64,000 nt of DNA from Nostoc sp. ATCC 43529. GTDB taxonomy: Bacteria; Cyanobacteriota; Cyanobacteriia; Cyanobacteriales; Nostocaceae. Position 1 is the stretch's first letter. Each line of letters opens with the position of its first letter. Positions 9,003-18,843 of this stretch are shown in pieces. The notes under the pieces are model-generated. The model worked only from the letters and a program-made list of their open reading frames with translations, was not told the origin of the DNA and ran no database searches. The stretch lies in contig LWTK01000105.1 of the NCBI GenBank assembly GCA_003326205.1, forward strand, positions 186,001 to 250,000, written 5' to 3'. The translations under genes and the position numbers were made by a program.

Positions 9003-10697
9003 ATGATGATAGCGGATCGATTTCCTTGGCTTACCGCGATTGTCTTGCTGCCCCTCATTGCTTCCCTGCTCATCCCTGTGCTGCCTGATAAAGACGGCAA
9101 GCGCGTGCGTTGGTATGCACTGGGTGTAGGTATCGCAGACTTTGGCTTGATGTGTTACGCTTTTTGGGAGCATTACGATGTTAGCAGTGCTAGTTTTCAG
9201 CTCGTGGAGAACTATGCCTGGTTACCTCAGTTAGGCTTGAACTGGGCAGTATCAGTGGATGGAATTTCATTTCCACTTGTACTTCTAGCAGGATTAGTCA
9301 CCACACTCTCGATGTTTTCAGCTTGGCAAGTTAATCATCGACCCCGCCTTTTCTATTTTCTGATGCTTGTGCTGTATTCCGCACAGATAGGCGTGTTCGT
9401 TGCCCAAGACTTGCTACTATTTTTCATCATGTGGGAAGTAGAACTAATTCCCGTATACCTACTGGTGTGCATTTGGGGTGGACAGAAACGCCGCTACGCA
9501 GCAACAAAATTCTTGCTTTATACAGCAGCAGCTTCGATATTTATTCTAGTGGCAGCCCTAGCAATGGGTCTATACGGCGGCGGTAATATGTCTTTTGATA
9601 TAACCGTACTTGCCATGAAGGAATACCCACTTGGTCTGCAATTGTTGCTTTATGCAGGGTTGTTGATTGCCTTTGGTGTCAAGCTGGCTGTTTTCCCCAT
9701 GCATACTTGGTTGCCTGATGCCCACGGAGAAGCATCGTCTCCTGTGTCGATGATTTTGGCTGGTGTGTTGCTCAAAATGGGCGGATACGGGCTTATTCGG
9801 CTCAATCTTGAGATGCTCTCTGATGCACACATTTATTTTGCACCCGTTATAGCCATTCTGGGAGTTGTCAACATTATCTATGGTGCGTTGAACTCCTTTG
9901 CTCAGACCAATATGAAACGGCGTTTGGCTTATTCGTCGATTTCACACATGGGATTTGTACTGCTAGGTATTGCGTCCTTCACTGATTTGGGAATCAACGG
10001 CGCGATGTTACAGATGATCTCACATGGTTTGATTGCATCGGTGCTGTTCTTCTTGGCAGGTGTTACTTACGATCGCACCCATACTATGGTAATGAAAGAC
10101 ATGGGTGGTATTGGTCAAGCCATGCCCAAAGTGTTTGCTCTGTTTACAATCTCAGCGATGGCATCCTTGGCTCTCCCTGGTATGAGCGGCTTTGTTGGCG
10201 AACTCTCGGTCTTCCTTGGCATCACAACCAGCGACGTTTACAGTTCAACTTTCTGCACTGTAACGGTTTTCCTCGCCGCAGTCGGAGTCATCCTCACACC
10301 CATCTATCTACTTTCCATGCTGCGGCAGGTATTTTATGGTAAAGATGCAGCACTTCTATGCGACATTAATAATGCAAGCTTGGAAAATCAAGAAGACGAG
10401 GGAACAGTTTGTTTTGGTACAGACTGCCTCGTGCCAGAGGAAGCAGTCTACGACGATGCTAGACCTCGTGAGGTATTTATCGCTGCCTGTTTTCTGCTGA
10501 TAATTATCGGCATTGGCTTCTACCCCAAGGCAGCTATGCAGATGTACGATGTCAAGACTGTCGCAGTTAACGCTCGTATTCGCCAGTCTTATGCCGTAGC
10601 TTCGCAAACAAACCCCCACATTTACGCCAATAGGTTTTTGGTTCCGACGAAAATCCCAGAAACTGAGTTAACACCCGTTTTAGGAACTTTGAAGTAA
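9003..10697 (+). CDS. ndhD: NAD(P)H-quinone oxidoreductase subunit 4 (NdhD/NuoM), long form
   Basis: A 564-aa polytopic membrane protein of the NdhD/NuoM/MrpD proton-pumping family, part of the thylakoid NDH-1 complex. Family signatures include '[12 protein letters not shown]' (conserved membrane Glu), '[12 protein letters not shown]', '[18 protein letters not shown]' (conserved Lys and His) and '[15 protein letters not shown]'. A close paralog follows 4.5 kb downstream. This copy has an extra loop of roughly 30 residues before the last helices (about residues 455-487) with three cysteines. Cyanobacteria have several ndhD genes for respiration, cyclic electron flow and CO2 uptake; without an alignment I cannot say which subtype this is. 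The ATG at 9003 gives the normal N-terminus. Confidence 0.93.
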   Translation: MMIADRFPWLTAIVLLPLIASLLIPVLPDKDGKRVRWYALGVGIADFGLMCYAFWEHYDVSSASFQLVENYAWLPQLGLNWAVSVDGISFPLVLLAGLVTTLSMFSAWQVNHRPRLFYFLMLVLYSAQIGVFVAQDLLLFFIMWEVELIPVYLLVCIWGGQKRRYAATKFLLYTAAASIFILVAALAMGLYGGGNMSFDITVLAMKEYPLGLQLLLYAGLLIAFGVKLAVFPMHTWLPDAHGEASSPVSMILAGVLLKMGGYGLIRLNLEMLSDAHIYFAPVIAILGVVNIIYGALNSFAQTNMKRRLAYSSISHMGFVLLGIASFTDLGINGAMLQMISHGLIASVLFFLAGVTYDRTHTMVMKDMGGIGQAMPKVFALFTISAMASLALPGMSGFVGELSVFLGITTSDVYSSTFCTVTVFLAAVGVILTPIYLLSMLRQVFYGKDAALLCDINNASLENQEDEGTVCFGTDCLVPEEAVYDDARPREVFIAACFLLIIIGIGFYPKAAMQMYDVKTVAVNARIRQSYAVASQTNPHIYANRFLVPTKIPETELTPVLGTLK

Positions 10698-11137
10698 TTT
10701 ACAGCAGAATTCAGAATTACAATCAACTCTGAGCCTAACTTTTAGACCTAGATAATGTACTTGATTAACTGGAAATCTGCTGTAAGTATAATACAGTCTG
10801 TAGGATAGTACTTATGTGCTATCCTGCTGTGTGTTTTATGGCGTGCTTCATTTACGTAAAAAGCGCTATATCTATGAATTTACCCTTTTTATTTGTAAAT
10901 ATTAATTAGGCGATCGCACCGCACCGTATAAGCAAATTAACTGAATACTATCTCCTGGATCTGAGTATTTATCGCTAATATCGAAATATTATTTAATATT
11001 TTTTAAGTAATTTCACTTAAATATTTTTGCTGAAAATACAGCATAATTTGTGGCTGAGGTGGTAAAAACCCAAGTATTGTACCTGAAAAGCTTGATTTTT
11101 ACACCCTTGGTAGTTGAGAATCCAGGAATTCTAGATA
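10698..11137. other. Intergenic region without visible genes
   Basis: 440 bp between ndhD and the lipoxygenase gene. It contains one HIP1-type GCGATCGC octamer near 10912 and A+T-rich sequence close to the lipoxygenase start. I see no reading frame or strong hairpin; it probably holds the lipoxygenase promoter. Confidence 0.5.
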
Positions 11138-12964
11138 ATGAATTACTCTAAAACAACCACAGTCAAAGATTTCACACTACTCAACGATACTCAGGCGAAT
11201 CAACAAATTTCGCATAATATAGAAAGTCGTTACCAATGGGAGCGAACCTATGAAAACTTACCAGGTCATGTCAAAGGTGTTCCCAGGGGAGAAGGATTTA
11301 GTATATTCAAAATCTTCATTTTTCTTTTCACTGCTATTAAAGGTGTAATAGGTTTATTGACAGCACAATTTCTACATTTATTTCCTTACCTTTGGGACAA
11401 GTTTAAAAAAGGCGAAATTGTCTTTACAGGCACGGCAGACTTGGGATTATTGACGATTTTCGCTGATTTTAATAATTGGAATAGCCTTGAAGAATTTAAT
11501 GAATTCTTTAAACCTTGGACATTTTTCAAAAGACCAGATGTAGCTAAAAATTGGCAGTCAGATATAGAATTTGGTCGCCAACGTCTCAACGGCATGAACC
11601 CAATATTGATACGCAAATGCAAGGCTGAAGATATTAACCCTGGTGGTAAATTTGCAGTTACCAATGAAATAATTAACTCAGTTAGGGGTAAGAATATCGA
11701 CCTCACATTAGCATTGGCAGAAAATCGCTTGTTCATCTTGGATTATCCAATCTTCGATAACATTACCACTGCTGAATTATCAGACCAATTAGGAAGATAC
11801 ATCCAATCTCCAATTAGTCTTTTTTATGTAGATGAGCAAAAACAGCTTGTTCCCATTGCCATACAGTTAGAGGAAAAAACTAACACTGAAAATGATATAG
11901 TTAAAAAAATCTTTACGCCCAACTCACTACCCGAAGAATGGGCAGTAGCTAAATTAGCTGTAGCTGGTGCTGATGCTGCTTACCAAGGGATGATTTCTCA
12001 CTTGCTCTATACACATTTAATTATTGAGCCTTTTGCAGTAACTACAAACCGAAAACTATCGCCACAACACATTTTATATCAACTGTTAAAGCCTCACTTT
12101 TTCAACACCTTGCCCATCAATAACATGGCTCGTAATGTATTCCTTGGCAGAGGTGGCTTATTTGATAATACAGGTTCAGTGGGTTATGTAGGTTATAATA
12201 ATGCTTTGAATAGAGCATATAACGGTACAAAACAGAGCGATGGAAAAACAGAAAATCAAGTAGAAGGATTGAAGTTTTACCAGCTAGCTTTGCCATATAA
12301 ATTGTTAGAGCGTGAGGTCGAAGAATTACCAAACTACTACTATCGCGATGATGCATTATTAATTTGGAATGCTATTAAAAAGTATGTAGATGATGTACTG
12401 CGATCGCACTACAAAAATGATGCAGAAATTATTGGCGATCGCCATCTGCAAAACTGGAAAGACGAACTGCTCGATAATGGCAACATTAAAGGACTGTTGA
12501 CTCCTGATAAATCTAATCAGCTAAATACATTAGATGATTTGATTGAGATTGCTACCATCATTATTTTTACAGCAACTGCTCAGCATTCAGCTGTCAATTT
12601 TGGTCAATATGACTATGCTGGATGGATTCCTAATAACCCATTTGCTATTTACAAGCCTTTCTTAGATCTGTTTAAATCTGAAAGTCAAAGCAAAGCAACA
12701 CTTCCCGAAAGGTTGCCAAATCGCTTTCAATCTATTGTGCAAATCGTCCTCGTGAAAGCTTTAACTATAGCGCCACCATACTCCAGCAAATCTCTAGTGA
12801 CTTTGAGAAATCCTTTCTCCGATCCTCTAGCAAAGCAGGCATTTCAAAAATTTCAGACAAATCTTCGAGAAATCGAAACAAAAATATCTGTCCGCAACGC
12901 ATCTGTTTCTCAACCTTACACTTACCTTCTCCCCTCCAAAATTGCACAAAGTATTGCAATATAG
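11138..12964 (+). CDS. Lipoxygenase
   Basis: A 608-aa lipoxygenase, which oxygenates polyunsaturated fatty acids to hydroperoxides. The non-haem iron ligands can be placed: H288 and H293 in HLLYTH, H483 and N487 in QHSAVN, and the C-terminal isoleucine I608. The usual HWLxTH motif is altered to HLLYTH. There is no N-terminal PLAT/beta-barrel domain of the plant type; the protein is essentially the catalytic domain with a 130-residue N-terminal extension carrying a hydrophobic stretch (about 50-80) that could touch the membrane. It stands alone, with palindromic repeats downstream. Product position specificity cannot be read from the sequence. Confidence 0.9.
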   Translation: MNYSKTTTVKDFTLLNDTQANQQISHNIESRYQWERTYENLPGHVKGVPRGEGFSIFKIFIFLFTAIKGVIGLLTAQFLHLFPYLWDKFKKGEIVFTGTADLGLLTIFADFNNWNSLEEFNEFFKPWTFFKRPDVAKNWQSDIEFGRQRLNGMNPILIRKCKAEDINPGGKFAVTNEIINSVRGKNIDLTLALAENRLFILDYPIFDNITTAELSDQLGRYIQSPISLFYVDEQKQLVPIAIQLEEKTNTENDIVKKIFTPNSLPEEWAVAKLAVAGADAAYQGMISHLLYTHLIIEPFAVTTNRKLSPQHILYQLLKPHFFNTLPINNMARNVFLGRGGLFDNTGSVGYVGYNNALNRAYNGTKQSDGKTENQVEGLKFYQLALPYKLLEREVEELPNYYYRDDALLIWNAIKKYVDDVLRSHYKNDAEIIGDRHLQNWKDELLDNGNIKGLLTPDKSNQLNTLDDLIEIATIIIFTATAQHSAVNFGQYDYAGWIPNNPFAIYKPFLDLFKSESQSKATLPERLPNRFQSIVQIVLVKALTIAPPYSSKSLVTLRNPFSDPLAKQAFQKFQTNLREIETKISVRNASVSQPYTYLLPSKIAQSIAI

Positions 12965-13006
12965 GGAAGGAATAATAGGGGTTTTCGTTTAAATTTAACG
13001 CATGGT

Positions 13007-13030
13007 AGGGTAGCACAGCTGTGCTACCCT
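13007..13030. repeat. Perfect 24-bp palindrome
   Basis: AGGGTAGCACAG followed directly by its reverse complement. It lies 43 bp after the lipoxygenase stop and could end transcription or be a dispersed palindrome. Confidence 0.6.
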
Positions 13031-13073
13031 ATTTACTTAATAAATAGCGTTTCCTGTTCTAGTGAAGTACAAG

Positions 13074-13101
13074 GTAGGGGTGTAAAGCTTTGCGCCCCTA
13101 C
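13074..13101. repeat. Dispersed palindrome, GTAGGGGCGCA family
   Basis: A 28-bp near-perfect palindrome, GTAGGGGTGTAAAGCTT then TGCGCCCCTAC. Relatives occur at 25523-25548 and 60726-60757, also just downstream of genes. Confidence 0.65.
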
Positions 13102-13199
13102 AAATTTCTGTAATTCATTTGATTAGGAACCGCTATATAAGTAAGCATACATAATTAAATGTAAAATACAAAAGTTTAAAACCCCGATAAAAACTGGCT

Positions 13200-13328
13200 T
13201 TTGCCTCCTGCCTCTTGCCTCCTGCCTCCTGCCTCCTGCCTCCTGCCTCCTGCCTTTTGCCTCCTGCCTCCTGCCTCCTGCCTCCTGCCTCCTGCCTCCT
13301 GCCTCCTGCCTCCTGCCTCCTGCCTTCT
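13200..13328. repeat. Tandem TGCCTCC heptamer array
   Basis: About eighteen tandem copies of the heptamer TGCCTCC with a few TGCCTTT or TGCCTCT variants, ending 71 bp before the thrB start. This is a typical cyanobacterial short tandem repeat array and probably differs in copy number between strains. Confidence 0.92.
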
Positions 13329-13398
13329 ACTTAAAACCAGATGAACAAATTAGCCCTTTCCGTGGGATGCTGGTTGATTGATTAGGGATTATTTGCAG

Positions 13399-14310
13399 AT
13401 GTCTGTTGTTTCTGGTGTCACTGTTACTGTTCCCGCCACAACCGCTAATTTGGGGCCTGGTTTTGATTGCATCGGTGCAGCTTTAAAGCTGTACAACCAG
13501 TTCAAGTTTACTCGTATGGAAGAGGATGGCTTAATTATTACTGTCACAGGTGAAGAAGCTCAACGAGTACAAACCGATGAAAGCAATCTTCTCTACCAAG
13601 CGTTTATCAGATTTTATCAGCATATAGAGCAAACACCACCATCGGTAAAAATTGAAATTCAACTGGGTGTACCGCTAGCAAGGGGTTTGGGTAGTTCAGC
13701 AACAGCAATTGTTGGTGGGTTAGTGGCGGCGAATCAACTAGAAGGTTCCCCGATGAGTCAGTCACAGGTAATGGAATTAGCGATCACAATGGAAGGACAT
13801 CCTGATAATGTAGTTCCAGCTTTGTTGGGTGGATGTCGGCTGGCTGCTTCTGGTGGCGCAGGTTGGGAAATTTGTGATGTTCCCTGGCATCAAGATATCA
13901 TACCCGTTGTAGCGATTCCTGATTTTGAACTTTCGACTTCCGAAGCGCGACGGGTTCTGCCAACGGAATTCAGCCGTGCAGATGCGATTTTCAATACTGC
14001 ACACTTGGGTTTATTATTGCGTGGCTTGGAGACTGGTAAAGCAGAATGGTTAAAAACGGCTTTGCAAGATAAATTGCATCAGCCCTATCGCAAAGCTTTA
14101 ATTCGTGGTTACGATGCTGTAAATCTAGCAGCTGTTACAGCTGGTGCTTATGGCATGGTGATTAGTGGTGCAGGTCCGACACTCTTAGCTTTGACAGATG
14201 AGTTACACTCACAGGCTGTAGAAGCAGCCATGTCCAATGCTTGGGAACAAGAAGGAATTATAGCCAATGTGCGATCGCTTTCTCTAGATATCCAAGGCGC
14301 AAAAAGTTAG
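13399..14310 (+). CDS. thrB: Homoserine kinase
   Basis: Homoserine kinase (303 aa from this start), which phosphorylates homoserine in threonine synthesis. It is a GHMP kinase: the N-terminal strand 'VTVPATTANLGPGFD' and the ATP loop 'PLARGLGSSATA' (about residues 92-103) are intact, as is the C-terminal 'MVISGAGPTLLAL'. The frame extends to a TTG at 13378, but the ATG at 13399 gives the usual family N-terminus. It follows a heptamer repeat array and precedes another one; no other threonine gene is adjacent. Confidence 0.94.
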   Translation: MSVVSGVTVTVPATTANLGPGFDCIGAALKLYNQFKFTRMEEDGLIITVTGEEAQRVQTDESNLLYQAFIRFYQHIEQTPPSVKIEIQLGVPLARGLGSSATAIVGGLVAANQLEGSPMSQSQVMELAITMEGHPDNVVPALLGGCRLAASGGAGWEICDVPWHQDIIPVVAIPDFELSTSEARRVLPTEFSRADAIFNTAHLGLLLRGLETGKAEWLKTALQDKLHQPYRKALIRGYDAVNLAAVTAGAYGMVISGAGPTLLALTDELHSQAVEAAMSNAWEQEGIIANVRSLSLDIQGAKS

Positions 14311-14344
14311 AAGATGGGCATTAGGAGTGCTGAGTTGTGAGTTA

Positions 14345-14418
14345 GAAGTTAGAAGTTAAGAGTTGTTCTCCCCCAGTCCCCAGTCCCTAGTCCCCAGTAC
14401 CCAGTACCCACTCCCCTT
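14345..14418. repeat. Short tandem repeats (GTTAGAA and CCCAGTC types)
   Basis: Tandem GTTAGAA-like units (14340-14361) and CCCAGTC/CCCAGTA units (14373-14412) fill the gap between thrB and the next gene, up to its start codon. Confidence 0.8.
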
Positions 14419-14928
14419 ATGGATCGAATTCAAGCTGAAATAGCGGCGCTTAAGTCTCAAATTCACGCTCTCCAGCAAGAACGCGCTGCACTTACTATTA
14501 ATAATGATGCGATCGGCGAAAATGATTCACCCTTGGCAATGGTTGAGGCTTACCGTCGTCAAGCTAGAGAAAATCCCCAGTTATCTGCTGAACTCAGGGG
14601 GATAGATGATGCAGTTGCAGCACTGGAATTGCAACTACAGCAAAAACAAGCCGAATTAGCCCGTTGGCAAATTGAATCAAAACAACTTACCCAACAGCAA
14701 CAGCTAGAGGAAGCCAAAAAAGTAGCTCAAGTTCACGCTCAACGCATTAATCAACTCGCAGCAGAACTAGCTACAGAAATCCGGCAACTCAAAGCTTGCG
14801 CCGATGAGCTTAGTCCCATGTATTGGCAAGTTTATTACAAGCCCTTCATTACTGGGTTCAAGACAATCTCTGTTCCCCACGTCCGCTCAGACGGTGAAGT
14901 CTGGACAATTGTCAACCGTATTGTTTGA
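14419..14928 (+). CDS. Coiled-coil conserved hypothetical protein
   Basis: A 169-aa soluble protein. Residues 1-25 and about 65-125 are strongly heptad-like (EIAALKSQIHALQQERAAL; long Gln/Glu/Ala-rich helix), so it is mostly coiled coil. A short globular tail with conserved aromatic residues (MYWQVYYKPFITGFKTISVP) ends it. I do not recognise a named family. It ends 50 bp before a strong terminator hairpin, which suggests a real transcribed gene downstream of thrB. Confidence 0.65.
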   Translation: MDRIQAEIAALKSQIHALQQERAALTINNDAIGENDSPLAMVEAYRRQARENPQLSAELRGIDDAVAALELQLQQKQAELARWQIESKQLTQQQQLEEAKKVAQVHAQRINQLAAELATEIRQLKACADELSPMYWQVYYKPFITGFKTISVPHVRSDGEVWTIVNRIV

Positions 14929-14978
14929 AATCTGAGCCAACGCTCATCAATCCAAAATCGAGTAAAACATAACTTAGG

Positions 14979-15003
14979 ACGGTGGCTAATGCCGCCGTTT
15001 TTT
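14979..15003 (+). terminator. Rho-independent terminator
   Basis: ACGGTGGC (14979-14986) pairs with GCCGCCGT (14991-14998) around a TAAT loop, followed by TTTTT. It follows the coiled-coil gene. Confidence 0.85.
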
Positions 15004-15175
15004 GTTGACGTTGTAAAACTTTACATTTAAAATTGTCTAAAGTAGCTGTAAATAAGTATTTATTACTATCGAAATCTTAAATTTACTCTCTCCAAGTCAA
15101 AATTCGTTTACAAAAATACAAACTGCTTAATATAATGTAATTAAAAGCGAAAAGTGAAATTGATTGTCAGAAGTG

Positions 15176-16789
15176 ATGAATGCTATGGAATTTCCTTGGT
15201 TAACAGCCATAATTATCTTGCCCTTGGTGGCTGCCTTAGCCATCCCGTTAATCCCAGATAAAGAAGGTAAAACCGTTCGTTGGTACGGTTTAGGAGTTGC
15301 TTTTGTAGATTTTGCATTGATGATTTATACCTTTTGGTATAGATACGACTTTCAGAATTCAACACTCCAACTGATAGAAAACTATCCTTGGGTGCCGCAG
15401 TTAGGTTTACATTGGTCTGTCGGGGTTGATGGTTTATCGATGCCCTTGGTACTTCTGACAGGCTTAATCAATACCCTCGCAATATTCGCGGCTTGGAAAG
15501 TTACCAACAAGCCGCGATTATTTTTCGGTTTGATGCTAGCGATGTACAGCGCTCAGCTTGGCGTGTTTGTTGCTCAAGATTTGCTGTTGTTCTTCTTAAT
15601 GTGGGAAATCGAGTTAGTGCCGGTTTACCTGCTGATTTCCATCTGGGGAGGACAAAATCGCCGCTATGCAGCCACTAAATTTATTCTTTACACTGCTGCT
15701 GCCTCGATATTTATCTTAGTAGCTGGTTTTGCAATGGCATTCTCAGGAGATACAGTCACCTTCGATATGGCGACTCTGGGAATGAAAGAATATCCTAAAG
15801 CTTTGGAACTATTAGTTTACACAGGTTTCTTGATTGCCTTCGGTGTAAAACTGCCAATCTTCCCTTTACACACTTGGTTACCTGATGCTCACGGTGAAGC
15901 ATCAGCACCTGGTTCGATGATTTTAGCTGGTGTGTTGTTGAAAATGGGCGGTTACGCTCTCATCCGCATCAACGTTGAGATGCTACCTAATGCCCATGTT
16001 TACTTTGCTCCAGTGCTGGCGATTTTGGGTGTAGTGAATATTGTCTACGGTGCTTGCTGTGCCTTTGCCCAAACTAACCTCAAGCGTCGCTTAGCTTACT
16101 CTTCAATTGCCCACATGGGGTTTGTGCTGATTGGAATTGCTTCCTACACAGAACTTGGCATCAGCGGCGCAGTACTACAAATGGTTTCTCACGGTTTGAT
16201 TGCTGCTAGCTTGTTCTTCTTATCTGGTGTAACTTATGATCGCACCCACACCTTGATGATGGATAAAATGGGTGGAATAGCAAAGGTAATGCCCAAAACT
16301 TTTGCTCTGTTTACCGCTGGCTCAATGGCTTCTCTGGCTTTACCAGGGATGAGTGGCTTCGTCGGTGAGTTGATGGTATTCCTGGGTATCGCCACCAGTG
16401 ATGTTTACAGTTCTAGCTTCAAACTTGTAGTTGTGTTGCTGTCAGCAGTTGGCGTGATTTTGACACCAATTTATTTACTGTCGATGCTGCGTCAAGTGTT
16501 CTACGGAAACCAAAATCAAGAGTTGCACTTGGATGCTGTAGTATCTGATGTACAACCCCGCGAACTGTTCATCACCGCTTGTCTGCTGCTACCAATCATC
16601 GGTATCGGGTTCTATCCCAAGTTGGCAACGCAGACTTATGATGTCAAGGCAGTAGAAGTAGCTGCTCATGCTCGTCAAGTTCTACCAGTCGTTGCTCACC
16701 AGCAACCATCAAGCCTCTACTCACGTATTTTTACAGCACCAACCTTGGCTAGTTCTCAAGTTGAAAGTTTAGTTAATATTTCAAAGTAA
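15176..16789 (+). CDS. ndhD: NAD(P)H-quinone oxidoreductase subunit 4 (NdhD/NuoM)
   Basis: A 537-aa NdhD paralog of the gene at 9003, with the same membrane motifs: '[12 protein letters not shown]', '[20 protein letters not shown]', '[20 protein letters not shown]' and '[15 protein letters not shown]'. The cysteine-containing loop of the upstream copy is absent. It is a proton-pumping subunit of thylakoid NDH-1. The frame is open from a TTG at 15164; the ATG at 15176 (MNAMEFPW) gives the family N-terminus. A strong terminator follows at 16843. Two ndhD copies flanking thrB suggest either a local duplication or two subtypes side by side. Confidence 0.94.
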   Translation: MNAMEFPWLTAIIILPLVAALAIPLIPDKEGKTVRWYGLGVAFVDFALMIYTFWYRYDFQNSTLQLIENYPWVPQLGLHWSVGVDGLSMPLVLLTGLINTLAIFAAWKVTNKPRLFFGLMLAMYSAQLGVFVAQDLLLFFLMWEIELVPVYLLISIWGGQNRRYAATKFILYTAAASIFILVAGFAMAFSGDTVTFDMATLGMKEYPKALELLVYTGFLIAFGVKLPIFPLHTWLPDAHGEASAPGSMILAGVLLKMGGYALIRINVEMLPNAHVYFAPVLAILGVVNIVYGACCAFAQTNLKRRLAYSSIAHMGFVLIGIASYTELGISGAVLQMVSHGLIAASLFFLSGVTYDRTHTLMMDKMGGIAKVMPKTFALFTAGSMASLALPGMSGFVGELMVFLGIATSDVYSSSFKLVVVLLSAVGVILTPIYLLSMLRQVFYGNQNQELHLDAVVSDVQPRELFITACLLLPIIGIGFYPKLATQTYDVKAVEVAAHARQVLPVVAHQQPSSLYSRIFTAPTLASSQVESLVNISK

Positions 16790-16842
16790 AATATACATCC
16801 TACAAAGGATGTTGGAATTAAATTCTAATATGAGGGGAATAA

Positions 16843-16876
16843 AGGGGTGGTTATGTAACCACCCCTAAAATTTTTT
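16843..16876 (+). terminator. Rho-independent terminator of ndhD
   Basis: AGGGGTGGTTA (16843-16853) pairs perfectly with TAACCACCCCT (16856-16866), followed by AAAA and TTTTTT. Confidence 0.9.
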
Positions 16877-16877
16877 G

Positions 16878-16904
16878 TAGAGACGTTGCAATGCAACTTC
16901 TCTA
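16878..16904. repeat. Dispersed palindrome, TAGAGACGTTGCA family, copy 1
   Basis: TAGAGACGTTGCA, one base, then TGCAACTTCTCTA: a 27-bp palindrome with one mismatch. A perfect copy lies at 29149-29175. Confidence 0.65.
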
Positions 16905-17024
16905 TTGTGGCAGTTTTCACGAATGATTTAGGATTGCTGTATAGCAATCCTATTTAATTTTTACAAAATATCAGTGATTGATGTTAACAGCCAATAGTCA
17001 ACACTCAACACATGAGAGAATAAT

Positions 17025-17291
17025 TTATCCAAATACTAAATCTGGTTCTTCACAGAAGTTAAATAAGGCTGACTCACTTTCTGATTCATCTTCAAATACA
17101 GCAGATATGTACCATTCACAGGGCGAGTCATTCGTATATTCCGCCCAAGCAATTGTTACTGCTTCACCTACGGGAATCCCTTCTTCAGCAAGGGTAAATT
17201 GAGACCATTCATCATCATCGAGAGATGCCCACAACTCTGTAATTGCTAAGTCGGTATTGTTGGTTACAGTAAACGTAAATTGGTCTGACAT
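17025..17291 (-). CDS. Small acidic hypothetical protein
   Basis: An 88-aa protein (ATG at 17291; the frame stays open to 17339) rich in Glu and Asp with regular alternating hydrophobic residues: 'FTFTVTNNTDLAITELWASL' then 'TIAWAEYTNDSPCEWYISAVFEDESE'. This reads as a small all-beta domain. No signal peptide. I do not recognise a named family. Its 3' side faces the ndhD terminator. Confidence 0.6.
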   Translation of the reverse strand: MSDQFTFTVTNNTDLAITELWASLDDDEWSQFTLAEEGIPVGEAVTIAWAEYTNDSPCEWYISAVFEDESESESALFNFCEEPDLVFG

Positions 17292-17339
17292 TATATGTTG
17301 TGCCTTTTTTTTAGTAGATTGCATCCTGAGATTATCCAA

Positions 17340-17439
17340 TTACTAATTGTGGGGCGGGCATCTCGGCTGCCTGCTAGAAAAGACGGATAAGATACCTACC
17401 CCACAAGATTGGACAATTTATTTGTTGGAAGTCCCTAAT
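17340..17439. repeat. Dispersed foldback element, copy 1
   Basis: About 100 bp with the motifs TGTGGGGCGGGCATCTCG, GATAAGATACCTACCCCACA and a right end TTGGAAGTCCCTAAT. The same order of motifs occurs at 29227-29352. The middle folds on itself (TGTGGGG with CCCCACA). Non-coding. Confidence 0.6.
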
Positions 17440-17484
17440 ACTTCTTTTGCCAATTTGGGATTAGAAGATAGCGACTGTTCTAAG

Positions 17485-17871
17485 TTATTCAAACTTTAGC
17501 TGACCGTCAATATTAGCAATATGCTCGTCAAGATTGATGTAGGTTCCTAGATATGTTTGTCCGTCTGCTCTTTCACACTCAGCACGGAGTCTGTTTTTAC
17601 CAGCTAAACCAATATTGTCGCAGGTGAGAGCAAATTTATCTCCATCCCAGCTTAAGGTGCCATCCAGATTTGCGATATATGGATTTAAGTCGATAGAAGC
17701 TGGAGAAAGAGTATATCCATCAGCTTTTTCGCAACTAGCCGTTAGGGTTGAACCTTCAAGAGTAATGTTATTACAGGTTTGAGAAAACTCACCAGTTGCC
17801 CAAGCGTTAGCGATCGCTATATTAAAGCTCAAGAAGATCGCACACAAAAAAGTTACAAAAATTTTCAGCAT
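17485..17871 (-). CDS. Secreted cyanovirin-N homolog (CVNH lectin)
   Basis: A 128-aa protein with an N-terminal signal peptide (MLKIFVTFLCAIFLSFNIAI, cleavage probably after ANAWA) and a complete CVNH domain made of two tandem repeats. Repeat 1 starts GEFSQTCNNITLEGSTLTAS and repeat 2 starts 'DKFALTCDNIGLAGKNRLRA'; each has the conserved cysteine pair and ends in a 'NLDGTLSW' or 'NIDGQLKFE' motif, just as in cyanovirin-N. CVNH proteins bind high-mannose glycans. Chosen start: ATG at 17871, right before the signal peptide. It is transcribed away from the RNA-rich locus that starts 380 bp upstream. Export to periplasm or medium is expected. Confidence 0.9.
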   Translation of the reverse strand: MLKIFVTFLCAIFLSFNIAIANAWATGEFSQTCNNITLEGSTLTASCEKADGYTLSPASIDLNPYIANLDGTLSWDGDKFALTCDNIGLAGKNRLRAECERADGQTYLGTYINLDEHIANIDGQLKFE

Positions 17872-18024
17872 TAGTTGTTTGTCCTCAAAATTGATGAAAC
17901 CAACCAAGCGCAAATTTTATACTCTCATATTTTTCTTTTCAAAAATATAATAGTTTTTTAACTATAGTAGCTTTAGACTTTAGCTCACTTCTAGTAATGT
18001 TTACAACGCCATAACCCCACGTTG

Positions 18025-18093
18025 CTAACTTTCATAACCTCCGCCAATTCCCTGGCTAGCAATTGTAATAATTACAACTTTTTGTAAATTCAT
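18025..18093 (-). pseudogene. Fragment of a short-chain dehydrogenase N-terminus
   Basis: The reading MNLQKVVIITIASQGIG matches the Rossmann start of short-chain dehydrogenases (KVVIITGASQGIG) but stops after 22 residues. It is a remnant of a lost gene. The rest of the gap 17872-18249 shows nothing else I can name. Confidence 0.5.
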
Positions 18094-18249
18094 ACTACTG
18101 GCTGTCTCATAAGCCAAAAAATTTGTAGTATCCCCTTGACACCATGTAATTTTTGTATTACAAATGTAATATGAAAACAAAAGCCTCCCCAAAAGGCGAA
18201 GGCAAAACATCTCAGAACCAAGAAAACTCAATAGCTAATTAGAAATTTT

Positions 18250-18330
18250 GGGGTCGCGATTGGCGTTCGCCTGCTCCGAAACCAACAAACGGACGGTTGC
18301 AGGATTCGGGTTCAATTCCCGACGATTCCA
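18250..18330 (+). ncRNA. tRNA-like RNA with an extended, bulged anticodon-position arm
   Basis: An 81-nt tRNA-like fold. Acceptor GGGGTCG (18250-18256) pairs with CGATTCC (18323-18329, two G-U), followed by A. A short D-like arm CGA-TTGGCGT-TCG (18257-18269) carries the GG of a D loop. The third arm CCTGC/GCAGG (18270-18274, 18299-18303) continues as TCCG/CGGA with a bulged CGGTT instead of a normal anticodon loop. The T arm TCGGG-TTCAATT-CCCGA (18306-18322) is canonical. There are no bases 8-9 between acceptor and D arm, which recalls the tRNA-like domain of tmRNA. No CCA is encoded. It is the first of six structured RNAs in this locus and is unlikely to be a translating tRNA. Confidence 0.55.
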
Positions 18331-18345
18331 CTGACCAAACAAACT

Positions 18346-18555
<210 letters not shown>

Positions 18556-18577
18556 CTAAATAATTCGTAATTGGTAA

Positions 18578-18799
<222 letters not shown>

Positions 18800-18843
18800 A
18801 TAAATTCTCCGCGTCTCCCACTCTTTGCGTCCCCGTGTCTTCT

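Noticed and set aside
13200-13328. CRISPR array
   Set aside because: The units are 7 bp tandem repeats without spacers.
16978-17202. Plus-strand frame of 74 codons
   Set aside because: It lies antisense to the better-supported small acidic protein on the minus strand and has low-complexity composition.
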